In this document: piece by piece, positions 10,209 through 19,402 of the stretch
Numbering within the stretch: the stretch's first letter is position 1
Layout: each line of letters starts with the position of its first letter
NCBI RefSeq assembly: GCF_030646015.1
Contig: NZ_JAUSLT010000098.1
Location: 1 to 37,886, forward strand
Length of the DNA stretch: 37,886 nt
Source of the DNA: Bradyrhizobium sp.
Lineage (GTDB): Bacteria > Pseudomonadota > Alphaproteobacteria > Rhizobiales > Xanthobacteraceae
Direction: 5' to 3'
The notes under the pieces: generated by a model
The model's database searches: none
What the model was told of the DNA's origin: nothing
The model's input: only the letters and a program-made list of their open reading frames with translations
Position numbers and translations under genes: made by a program

Positions 10209-11194
10209 GCCAAGACGGTCTGGATCACCACGAGACGGTTGGTGCCGGATTCGCCGCCCCATGCTTCGCCCGCGCGGCCGGCCATTTGCCGGACATTGGC
10301 GCCTGATTTGTCGCTGGGGAAGGCGTTGAATTTCTCCGTTACGGGGTCGAAACGCACGATCGCGTTGGCCGAAAAATCGGTCAGCCAGACCTTGTCCTTG
10401 TCATCGACATAGACCGAATAGGTGCGGGGATTATCACCCGGCAGCTTCCAGGCCTTCCAGGAACCGTTGGCGGGATCGTGCACCGACACATTGCCGCTGT
10501 TCCATTCGCTGACCCAGATCCGGCCCTGGGAATCCGACCACACCCGCCGCGCGCCCTGATTGGGCGTCGGCGGCTCGACCACGGTGGCATTGCCGGTGGC
10601 CAGATCGATCTTGGCGATATGGCTCCCGGCGAGCGAGGCGTACCAGACGTCGCCCTTCGGCGTGATGGCGATGCCATAGGTTCCACGGCCCCGGGGCGAC
10701 TTGAAAACGGTCATGTCACCCGATTTGGGGTCGAGCCGGCCATAGATGCCGGACTGGCCGGTGAACCAGAACATGCCGCCCTGGTCGAACACGCCGGTGT
10801 TGAGGTTGGCGTAAGCCTCCTTTTCGGGCAGGCGGAACAGGGTGACCTTGTGATCTGCAGGATCGACCCGGGCGATGGCGTTCTGCCCGCCCTCGGTCAC
10901 CCAGAGCGCGCCGTCGGGTCCGATGACGACCCCGTGGGGGGCCGCCCCTTTGCCGAGATCGACCAGCTTTAACGAGCCGTCGCGCGGATCGAGCCGCCCC
11001 AGCGTGCCGTTGCGCTGGCCGCAGAACCAGACCGTGCCATCGGGAGCGGGCGCGACATCGCGAGAGCCCATACCGGCGGCGACGGGATAGTATCTGGTTC
11101 GGAACGGGCCTTCCTGGGCGCCGGCACTGCGCAGCAGCGCGGGCGCGGCAAGGATTCCGGCAGTTGTGCAGCTGAGAAACTCCCGGCGATTCAT
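10205..11194 (-). CDS. Exported Vgb-like (virginiamycin B lyase-type) beta-propeller protein
   Basis: A 329-residue exported protein. The N-terminus MNRREFLSCTTAGILAAPAL has a twin-arginine-like signal. The mature part is a run of propeller blades with repeated motifs such as APDGTVWFCGQRNGTLGRLD, IGPDGALWVTEGGQNAIARV and DDKDKVWLTDFSANAIVRFD. These match the streptogramin (Vgb) lyase/SMP-30-like families. ATG 11194 follows AAGGTAA. Many such proteins are not antibiotic lyases, so a resistance role is not claimed. Coupling to a cytochrome c suggests a periplasmic redox or binding function. It is transcribed divergently from eno. Confidence 0.82.
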   Translation of the reverse strand: MNRREFLSCTTAGILAAPALLRSAGAQEGPFRTRYYPVAAGMGSRDVAPAPDGTVWFCGQRNGTLGRLDPRDGSLKLVDLGKGAAPHGVVIGPDGALWVTEGGQNAIARVDPADHKVTLFRLPEKEAYANLNTGVFDQGGMFWFTGQSGIYGRLDPKSGDMTVFKSPRGRGTYGIAITPKGDVWYASLAGSHIAKIDLATGNATVVEPPTPNQGARRVWSDSQGRIWVSEWNSGNVSVHDPANGSWKAWKLPGDNPRTYSVYVDDKDKVWLTDFSANAIVRFDPVTEKFNAFPSDKSGANVRQMAGRAGEAWGGESGTNRLVVIQTVLA

Positions 11195-11215
11195 TGCGTT
11201 ACCTTGGGCTTGTGA

Positions 11216-12655
<1,440 letters not shown>

Positions 12656-12781
12656 CGCCAGAGCGGGCCCAAACAAAAAATCTCGAAAACAACCCCATGC
12701 ACAGTAAGGCCAGCTGTCCGTAGAGGTATTTTGATACCTAGATCGCCATCGACCCCACGGCCTGGCGAGCTGGAAATTCCC

Positions 12782-14029
12782 CTAGCGCGCTTCGGCAAGC
12801 CGGCTGGATGGTTTGGCGGCCGACGGTCTCGCGGCAACCTGGCGCTTCGCGGCGGCTGGCTTGGCTTGCGCCACCTGCTTCTGGCGCTTCTTCACATCCG
12901 CGACCGTCGTTTTCGCGCCGCCGCGGCGGGAGACATATTCCGGGCCGTCGATCGGGCCGACATGCGGCGGATCGAATCGGAGATACGGTCGCCCGATGCC
13001 GAATTGCTTGCCGTTGGCATCGACCCATTTCCACAGGACTTCAGTCGAAGTCCAGCGCTGCGCCCGATTGGCCCCGTTGACGCTCACGATGTCGGCCGCC
13101 AGTCCGCGGCCATAGCCGCCGCGAAGACTGCCGCCGTGGTACGACCGGTTGCTCGCCGCCTTCAGGCCGCTGGCGATACCTTGACGGTAGTCGTCGCGAA
13201 ACGCGCTGGTGATGCCGGGCTGCAGCCCGGCGGCCTCGGCGGCGTAAAGCGTATGAAACAGCTTTAGCTTGAAGCTGCGATCCATGCCGCCGATCACGTA
13301 GTCCATCATCGACATGCCGGCGCGTTCGGCCGCGCTGGGATCCTTCCACGTGAAATCGTTCTCGACCAGCTTGGTGAAGCTTCGGGTGACGGTGATCATC
13401 TTGCCCTTGCGCTTGACCTGCACCTTGCGCTGCTCTCGCTCCTTGATGGTGTCTTCCTTCGGCGTCCGCTGGTAGAGCGTCCACAGGAACTGGTCGATGC
13501 AGGCCTCCGCCACCATGCACTCGCCGACCAGATCGACGTGACTCCTGGCCGTCGGCACGATGTCCTGCGGCGGCGTGTCGGCCGTCATCGCCGATGGCAA
13601 GGTAGGTGTCTCGGCGGGCGCAATTCCCCCGGGCAAGACTTCCGCCGGATCGCCCAGCGCGGCCAGCACGAACGAGCGCGGCGGCGGTTCGGCGGGCGCC
13701 GCTGCATCGGGAGAGGGCCTGGTGTCGGCCGAGGGCATCGCCACCAGTTCGGCGGCGGCTGCGACCTCAGGCGTATCGGGAATGGCAATGGTCGCTGCGA
13801 TGGCTTGCGGCAGGTCGATCTTCGGCGCAACCGTCGCGCTGGCCCGTGGCGCCGTGGCGATTTCGATACTGGCGGTGAGGGCCGGTGCAAGACGGTCCAC
13901 CGCCTGCGCCGCCGCGGCGGTTTCGATGCGGTGCGAGCCCGTGCCACCCAGGCTGACCACTGCCCAGGCTGCAATCACGACGGCGGGATAGATCGCCGCT
14001 GCTGTTGTCGCTGATCCCCGTGGGGTCAT
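12782..14029 (-). CDS. Membrane-anchored protein with peptidase M15-like C-terminal domain
   Basis: A 415-residue protein. One N-terminal hydrophobic helix (about residues 8-28) is followed by a long Ala/Pro-rich linker to about residue 150. A globular domain follows, then a Lys/Ala-rich tail. The domain carries motifs resembling zinc D-Ala-D-Ala peptidases (VanY/M15): SAFRDDYRQ (275-283), H298 in NRSYHGGS, D313 in RGLAADIV, and H355 in FDPPHVG. The H298-D313 spacing is wider than the usual SxHxxGxAxD. Two cysteines at 171 and 177 may pair. ATG 14029 follows GGAGG. A periplasmic cell-wall role is inferred; activity is uncertain because of the spacing. Confidence 0.68.
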   Translation of the reverse strand: MTPRGSATTAAAIYPAVVIAAWAVVSLGGTGSHRIETAAAAQAVDRLAPALTASIEIATAPRASATVAPKIDLPQAIAATIAIPDTPEVAAAAELVAMPSADTRPSPDAAAPAEPPPRSFVLAALGDPAEVLPGGIAPAETPTLPSAMTADTPPQDIVPTARSHVDLVGECMVAEACIDQFLWTLYQRTPKEDTIKEREQRKVQVKRKGKMITVTRSFTKLVENDFTWKDPSAAERAGMSMMDYVIGGMDRSFKLKLFHTLYAAEAAGLQPGITSAFRDDYRQGIASGLKAASNRSYHGGSLRGGYGRGLAADIVSVNGANRAQRWTSTEVLWKWVDANGKQFGIGRPYLRFDPPHVGPIDGPEYVSRRGGAKTTVADVKKRQKQVAQAKPAAAKRQVAARPSAAKPSSRLAEAR

Positions 14030-14045
14030 GATTCCTGCCTCCAAC

Positions 14046-14059
14046 GGCTCGATCGAGCC
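14046..14059. promoter_or_regulatory. Perfect 14-bp palindrome just upstream of M15-like gene
   Basis: GGCTCGATCGAGCC is fully self-complementary and ends four bases from the ribosome site (complement of 14038-14042) of the minus-strand M15-like gene. About 60 bases further upstream a second inverted repeat, GGGCGA-AC-TCGCCC, lies at 14119-14132. Either could be an operator or an mRNA leader hairpin. No regulator can be named. Confidence 0.3.
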
Positions 14060-14206
14060 GGTTGCACAGAAAATTATCCGACGCCCCCGATGTGTCGGGT
14101 CACAATGTGGAGTTACAAGGGCGAACTCGCCCGATTATGACCGTTTTCGGGAACTGTTGCCAGCGTACAACGGATTGCCACACACCGTAAATTGCGGGCG
14201 AGGGGT

Positions 14207-15106
14207 CTAGCCAGTGTCTCGACCCAGCTGCCGGCGAATGAATTGGCCGGCTTCCGCGAGCGCGCGCCGGCCCGGCTCCAGATGCGCGTTCCACATCGGA
14301 AAGGCGTGGATCATGTCGGGCCAGACCTGAAGTGTGAGCGCGACATTGGCGGCGCCCGCGGCTGCTGCAAAACGCGTGGAATCCTCGAGCAGGGTTTCGC
14401 AGGCGCCGACCTGGATCAGTACAGGCGGAAGGCCGCCGAGATCGGCAAACAGCGGAGAGACGCGCGCGTCCCGCCTGTCCATGTCCGGGGGCAGATAAGC
14501 ATCGGCGAGTTCGGCCAGATAGGCCCTGTGAATGATCGGGTCGACCGCATCCCTGGTGGCGAGCGTAGCGCCGGATAGTGTCAGGTCGGTCCATGGCGAG
14601 ATCAGCCATGCGCATCCCGGCACTTGTTCGCCGGCGTCGCGCAGCCGGTTGATCAGGGCGACGGTGAGCCCGCCACCCGCGCTGTCACCGCCAACAGCGA
14701 TATGTCCGGCGGCGATGCCGCTGCTTCGCAGAAAACGCCAGGCCGAAAACGCGTCATCGAGAGCGGCCGGAAACGGATGTTCGGGTGCCAGCCGGTACGC
14801 GATCGCGAGCGTTCGGACTTTGGCGGACCGGCCGGCTTCGGTGACCAGCCGGCGATGGCTCAGGATCGAGCCCGAACAGTATCCTCCGCCGTGGAAGTAC
14901 AACAGCACGCGGGAGGCGTCGCTATCAGGTGCGATCGACCATTCTCCCGGCATCCCGTCAATGTCGACGCCTTCGAGCGCAATATCTTCGGCGACCGGCC
15001 AGACCGAGCCGACTTCCTCGATGCGCTGGCGCCGCTGCTGCCAGCCGACCGGGCGCGGCTTCGAACTCAGCAAGGCTCTGATGGCGTCGATCTCGCTTTG
15101 GCCCAT
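14207..15106 (-). CDS. Alpha/beta hydrolase, hormone-sensitive lipase type
   Basis: A 299-residue cytoplasmic esterase of the HSL (lipase family IV) group. The oxyanion motif HGGGY is at 72-76, and the nucleophile S142 lies in GGDSAGGG. The acid is probably D242 in GACETLLEDS and the base H267 in DMIHAFP. ATG 15106 is supported by AAGGAG six to eight bases upstream; the open frame beyond it is a shadow of the divergent oxidoreductase gene. The substrate is likely a short-chain ester, but this is not readable. It is divergent from the MDR oxidoreductase across a 175-base shared promoter region. Confidence 0.92.
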   Translation of the reverse strand: MGQSEIDAIRALLSSKPRPVGWQQRRQRIEEVGSVWPVAEDIALEGVDIDGMPGEWSIAPDSDASRVLLYFHGGGYCSGSILSHRRLVTEAGRSAKVRTLAIAYRLAPEHPFPAALDDAFSAWRFLRSSGIAAGHIAVGGDSAGGGLTVALINRLRDAGEQVPGCAWLISPWTDLTLSGATLATRDAVDPIIHRAYLAELADAYLPPDMDRRDARVSPLFADLGGLPPVLIQVGACETLLEDSTRFAAAAGAANVALTLQVWPDMIHAFPMWNAHLEPGRRALAEAGQFIRRQLGRDTG

Positions 15107-15281
15107 GGGTGTTTCTCCTTGCGACGCGGGCAGGCTAGCGCAAAGGCGACGACGTTCGAAGGCCGAGCTGCGATCAAAAAGCAACGACATTGTGAGTAGC
15201 GTGGAGGCTTGCGTTTCCCGGCCAACATGAGAACACTCCCGGCCGAAATTCGGTTGAACCGAACATTTTGGGAGATTTCTG

Positions 15282-16421
15282 ATGAGCGCCGACACCACGA
15301 CCGGACTGCAGCTTCGCTCGCTGATCAAGAAGAGCGGCGAACTTGAACTATCGCTCGTCAGCATTCCGACGCCTGAACCGGGGCCCGAAGAAATCGTGGT
15401 CCGGGTCGAGGCCTCGCCGATCAATCCGTCGGACCTTGGCCTTCTGGTCGGCGCCGCCGACATGACAACGGCGAAAGCGTCGGGCACCAAGGAGGCTCCC
15501 GTGGTCACCGCGAAGGTGCCTGACTCCCTGATGCGGATGATGGCCGGGCGATTGGACGAGTCGATGCCGGTCGGCAACGAAGGCGCCGGCACTGTCATCA
15601 AGACCGGCTCGTCCGATGCGGCGAAAGCGCTGATGGGCAAGACGGTCTCGATGATCGGCGGCGCGATGTATTCGCAGTATCGCACGATGAAGGTGCGCGA
15701 TGTGATGGAGCTGCCCGCCGGCACCACGGCCGCCGACGGCGCGTCGTGGTTCGTCAATCCGCTCACCGCACTCGGCATGACCGAAACCATGCGGCGCGAG
15801 GGCCACAAGGCGCTGGTCCATACCGCAGCCGCATCCAATCTCGGCCAGATGCTCAACAAGATCTGCATCAAGGACGGCATCGGCCTCGTCAACATCGTGC
15901 GCAGCAAGGAGCAGGCGGATATCCTGTACAAGATCGGCGCCAAGCATGTCGTCGATTCCACGGCGCCGACCTTCATGGACGATCTCACCAACGCGCTGGT
16001 GGAGACCGGCGCGACCATCGCGTTCGATGCCATCGGGGGCGGCAAGCTCGCCGGGCAGATCCTGACCTGCATGGAAATCGCCGCCAACAAAACGGCAAAA
16101 GTCTACAGCCGCTATGGCTCGGACGTGTACAAGCAGGTCTATATCTATGGCGGCCTCGATACCCGCCCGACCGAATTGAGCCGGTCCTTCGGACTGACCT
16201 GGGGTGTCGGCGGCTGGCTGCTGACGCCGTTCCTGCAGAAGATGGGCGCGGATGGAATGAAGCTGCGCCAGCGCGTCGCCGCTGAACTGAAAACCACCTT
16301 CGCCAGCCATTACACCCAGGTGGTGTCGCTGCAGGAAGCGCTGCAGCTCGACCATATTGCCGTCTACAACAAACGCGCCACCGGCGAGAAGTACCTGGTC
16401 AATCCGAGCAAGGGCGGGTGA
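15282..16421 (+). CDS. MDR-superfamily zinc-type/quinone oxidoreductase
   Basis: A 379-residue member of the medium-chain dehydrogenase/reductase superfamily. The N-terminal GroES-like catalytic domain contains VEASPINPSDLGLL and VGNEGAGTVIKTG. The Rossmann domain has HTAAASNLGQML in place of the usual AASGGVG motif, and KIGAKHVVDS further on. Structural zinc cysteines are not evident, so a quinone-reductase or enoyl-reductase-like activity with NADPH is the best guess. GGGAGA precedes ATG 15282. It is divergent from the esterase gene, which may share its regulation. The family is clear; the substrate is not. Confidence 0.85.
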   Translation: MSADTTTGLQLRSLIKKSGELELSLVSIPTPEPGPEEIVVRVEASPINPSDLGLLVGAADMTTAKASGTKEAPVVTAKVPDSLMRMMAGRLDESMPVGNEGAGTVIKTGSSDAAKALMGKTVSMIGGAMYSQYRTMKVRDVMELPAGTTAADGASWFVNPLTALGMTETMRREGHKALVHTAAASNLGQMLNKICIKDGIGLVNIVRSKEQADILYKIGAKHVVDSTAPTFMDDLTNALVETGATIAFDAIGGGKLAGQILTCMEIAANKTAKVYSRYGSDVYKQVYIYGGLDTRPTELSRSFGLTWGVGGWLLTPFLQKMGADGMKLRQRVAAELKTTFASHYTQVVSLQEALQLDHIAVYNKRATGEKYLVNPSKGG

Positions 16422-16461
16422 CGCTCCGACCATAGCCGCAGCGAGGTGGATACCTGCGATC

Positions 16462-16487
16462 GCCGGCGCGGCGCGAATAGCGCCGGC
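16462..16487. terminator. Hairpin between convergent genes, possible bidirectional terminator
   Basis: GCCGGCGC at 16462-16469 pairs perfectly with GCGCCGGC at 16480-16487 around a 10-base loop. It lies in the 98-base gap where the MDR gene (plus) and the barrel gene (minus) meet tail to tail. No T-run follows on either strand, so rho-independent function is uncertain. Confidence 0.35.
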
Positions 16488-16519
16488 CACAAACGACGTC
16501 TGCGACTATGCGCTATTGC

Positions 16520-17941
16520 CTACAGAGCCCGTCGCATCGGCGGCGGTACCGGGTTGAATTCGAACACCAGCCGCCCGCCGACCGAGAAAATGTCGGACGA
16601 ACTGGAGGTAAGCCCGATCGGCTGGCGCACCGGTGAAGTCGGCACGGCGAAAGACTTCAGCTGGCTCAGATATTGGTATGAGGCTTCGCCTTGCACCCTG
16701 AAATTCGGGTTGAACCGGTATCCTATAAAGCCGTTCACGCCGGTCATGACCGCGAAACTGGTGTCGCTAAAATTTCGCTGCAGGACAAGGTCGAATTCCG
16801 GGCTTGCGCCACCGCAAGGCCCGCATCGGCTGGCCTGCCTGGCGCTCGCATCCGTAATCAGCGCGCCTGGCGAGATGGAGGCCGAAGCGCCCCCGAACAT
16901 TCCAGAAGGCAAGGGCTGCATCGCTTCAAAGCCGACCGTAAAATTCGGGCCGATGAAATGCGAACGCAGAGCGAGGTTAATCGCAACGTTGAGGTCGGGG
17001 AAGGTAAGGCTTTGCTGCGTGATGTTGTGTTCGGTGTTCATGTTGGCGTAGCGAACGCCAAATCCATAGGTCCAGAACGAGCCGGTCGGGCTGGCAAAAA
17101 TCGGACCCGCGGGTACGCGGGTCGTGGTGCCGAGCGCTATATCCCAGAACTGCCCCCTTGTATCGAGCGTCACGCTCTGGCCGGTCACGGTGGGGCCGAG
17201 GCCGGTCGACCCGCTTGCGGGATTGGGGAAAATATAAGTGAAAGCCGAGGAGGTTCCGACCGGAACGTTGCCACGGACGCTGTCGTTGAAACCGTTAAAG
17301 TTTGCGACCATGGTGAAGTAATCGAAGTTAAAAAAGGCCCGATCTCTAGGAGCAGGAATATTGACGCCCACGGCGGCGGTCACGCCGGGAATGCTGCGCC
17401 GGCTATCGACGATCGAAACCTCGGCTCCGCCGCCGCCGAAACGTGTCCCGCCGGAGACTTGCGGGATTCGCGTCCAGCTTGCACCGGAGGCGAGTGGGAA
17501 ACCGCCGGCGCCCGGGTAAACCACCGCCGGAAACGGTTCGGCCGGCGGCCCCGTGCGCGGCGCGGGACCCGCGGTCTGTGGCGGTGCGCCGCCGGGCACG
17601 TCGATAACAATCTCCCTGTCCGTGAGCAGCGTAACGTCGAGGCCGGTACGGGTCTGCGTCTGGCCGGTTGCTGTCGTCACCGTAATATCGGCGGTCCTGG
17701 TATTGTCGGGGATCGCAACCGTTCGGGTTCCGGTCTTCGGGCCGGTGCGAAGCACCGGGCGCTTGACGGTCTGGAGTGGCTTGCCCGCCTGGTTCTTGAA
17801 TGTGATCGTGATGGTGGCCTGCGGGATCGCGGCCGCACCGTCGGTTACCTTGACGGTGGTTTCTCCGACAAGGGCCAATGCCGGAGACATCCACGCGAGA
17901 GTGGCCAAAGCCACGATCGAAAATCTCAACTTGCTCATCAT
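16520..17941 (-). CDS. Outer-membrane beta-barrel protein with N-terminal beta-sandwich domain
   Basis: A 473-residue protein with a signal peptide (MMSKLRFSIVALATLAWMSP, cleavage near ALA-LVGE). Residues about 25-120 form a predicted Ig-like/carboxypeptidase-regulatory-like beta domain (TTVKVTDGAAAIPQATITIT). A Pro/Gly-rich linker follows to about 170. The remainder alternates polar and aromatic residues like an outer-membrane barrel (VRYANMN, VGFEAMQPL, GVNGFIGYRFNPNFRVQGEA) and ends with a barrel-type strand. A CGPC motif is at 373-376 in a likely loop. The ribosome site AGGGGG fits ATG 17941. It lies 21 bases after the subtilase gene in the same direction, as the last gene of a three-gene run. 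Function unknown. Confidence 0.72.
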   Translation of the reverse strand: MMSKLRFSIVALATLAWMSPALALVGETTVKVTDGAAAIPQATITITFKNQAGKPLQTVKRPVLRTGPKTGTRTVAIPDNTRTADITVTTATGQTQTRTGLDVTLLTDREIVIDVPGGAPPQTAGPAPRTGPPAEPFPAVVYPGAGGFPLASGASWTRIPQVSGGTRFGGGGAEVSIVDSRRSIPGVTAAVGVNIPAPRDRAFFNFDYFTMVANFNGFNDSVRGNVPVGTSSAFTYIFPNPASGSTGLGPTVTGQSVTLDTRGQFWDIALGTTTRVPAGPIFASPTGSFWTYGFGVRYANMNTEHNITQQSLTFPDLNVAINLALRSHFIGPNFTVGFEAMQPLPSGMFGGASASISPGALITDASARQASRCGPCGGASPEFDLVLQRNFSDTSFAVMTGVNGFIGYRFNPNFRVQGEASYQYLSQLKSFAVPTSPVRQPIGLTSSSSDIFSVGGRLVFEFNPVPPPMRRAL

Positions 17942-17962
17942 TGCCCCCTGAAACAAAAACCG

Positions 17963-19402
17963 TCATCCCAAATTCAGCTTGAACCGTGCTTCCCGCGTCG
18001 CTCCGCTGGTGTGTTCGACTAACACACGAATCTGCCACACCTTCCCGCCCTGGAAGGCGGTAGCAGGAATTTCGCCCAGGTTGCCGTCCGGACCGGCAGT
18101 CTTCCTGGCTGTCCCCACCTGTTTCCAGCTTGACGGCGCGTCGCCTTGGCCTATTTCGATCCGGGCGGACTTCAACGCGTTGGCGTCCGCGGTGCCGAGA
18201 ACGCGAACCGCCTGCTTGCCGCCGGTCTGCACCACCTCGACACGCTCGATTCCCGCGGCCAGCAGATAATCCTTCGGCGCTTTCAGCGCCGCCGCGGCGT
18301 CGATGATACCGTAGCCGGTGTACTGATCGACACCAGGAGTTCCGACATCACGCGCGGTGCTCTTGATAATTGCCATGACTTGTTTGTTGGTCAGACCGGG
18401 ATCGTTCGCAATCATGAGCGACGCCAGCCCGCTCACCATCGGGGCCGAGAACGATGTTCCGCTGGCCCGGTAATAGCGCTTGTCGTCGCCGACATAAGCA
18501 GTCCCCGCGGTGTATTTGACGCCCTCGATCCCCAGCATGGTGTCGGTGCGCCGCGCGCGCAGGCTCAGGATATCGAGGCCCGGCGCCGCCACCGATACCT
18601 TGCCCCAGTTCGAGAATACAGCGCGCTTGTCGTCCATATCGGTGGTGGCGACGACGAGCACCTTGTCGGAACTTGTGATGCTGAACTTGCTGACATCAAC
18701 CCCTTCATTGCCGGCCGCGACCACGATCACCGCACCCTTGCCGAAGGCGTAGTCGATGGCGGCCTGCTCGACCGGGCTGATCTCCTTGCCGCCGAGCGAC
18801 AGATTGATGACGCGGGCACCATGGTCGGCCGCATACGCAACCGCTTCGGAGATGAAGGAGGACCGGGTATGCCCGAAGTTGTTAAGTCCCTTCAGGATCA
18901 TCAGCCGTGCGAAGGGATTGATTCCGGCAATGCCAGTCTCATCGTTCCAGTCGCCCGCGATAATGCCCGCGACGAACGTGCCGTGGCCGTCATGATCCCA
19001 GGGCTTTGGATCGCTCTTAAGAAAGTCCCAGCCGATAACATCGTCGATGTAGCCATTGTTGTCGTCGTCGATGCCGTTATCTGGAATCTCCTTCGGGTTG
19101 CGCCAGAGCTTGTCCGAATCGATGCTCCTGTGATTCCAGTCGAGCCCGGTGTCGATGATCGCCACAATTACTGGTTGGGCATTTTTCCTGACCAGACGCC
19201 ATGCCGATTGCGGCGAGGTGTCGAAGCCGATGCGAGGCAGGGCCCATTGGTCGGGATAGGTCTGGCCCCATGACCCCTTACTGACAAAGTAATGATTTTC
19301 GGGCGGCGCCAGCATGGGGCTTTGCGCCGGTCCCTGCGCCAGCGCCGGGCCGGTCAGCAGGCCCGCGAGCGCTAGCAGCCCGACACGGTGCCCCGTCATC
19401 AT
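17963..19402 (-). CDS. Secreted subtilisin-like serine protease (peptidase S8)
   Basis: A 479-residue exported protease. The signal peptide ends near residue 22 (GPALA-QGP). The S8 catalytic domain covers about 52-375: D84 in AIIDTGLDW, H140 in HDGHGTFVAG, oxyanion N232 in AAGNEG, and S317 in ASGTSFSAPMVSG. A calcium-type loop NGIDDDNNGYIDD lies at 109-121. The final ~95 residues form a predicted beta-sandwich domain. There are no cysteines. Unlike most subtilases, there is no room for an I9-type propeptide between signal and catalytic domain. ATG 19402 overlaps the stop of the upstream coiled-coil gene by 4 bases. Location is periplasmic or extracellular; substrates are unknown. Confidence 0.93.
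   Translation of the reverse strand: MMTGHRVGLLALAGLLTGPALAQGPAQSPMLAPPENHYFVSKGSWGQTYPDQWALPRIGFDTSPQSAWRLVRKNAQPVIVAIIDTGLDWNHRSIDSDKLWRNPKEIPDNGIDDDNNGYIDDVIGWDFLKSDPKPWDHDGHGTFVAGIIAGDWNDETGIAGINPFARLMILKGLNNFGHTRSSFISEAVAYAADHGARVINLSLGGKEISPVEQAAIDYAFGKGAVIVVAAGNEGVDVSKFSITSSDKVLVVATTDMDDKRAVFSNWGKVSVAAPGLDILSLRARRTDTMLGIEGVKYTAGTAYVGDDKRYYRASGTSFSAPMVSGLASLMIANDPGLTNKQVMAIIKSTARDVGTPGVDQYTGYGIIDAAAALKAPKDYLLAAGIERVEVVQTGGKQAVRVLGTADANALKSARIEIGQGDAPSSWKQVGTARKTAGPDGNLGEIPATAFQGGKVWQIRVLVEHTSGATREARFKLNLG

Noticed and set aside
15107..16090. A fusion extending the HSL-type hydrolase to 627 residues
   Set aside because: The extra part is antisense to the MDR oxidoreductase. AAGGAG and ATG 15106 define the start.
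18146..19273. Long plus-strand frame opposite the subtilase
   Set aside because: Shadow of a gene whose catalytic motifs are all intact.
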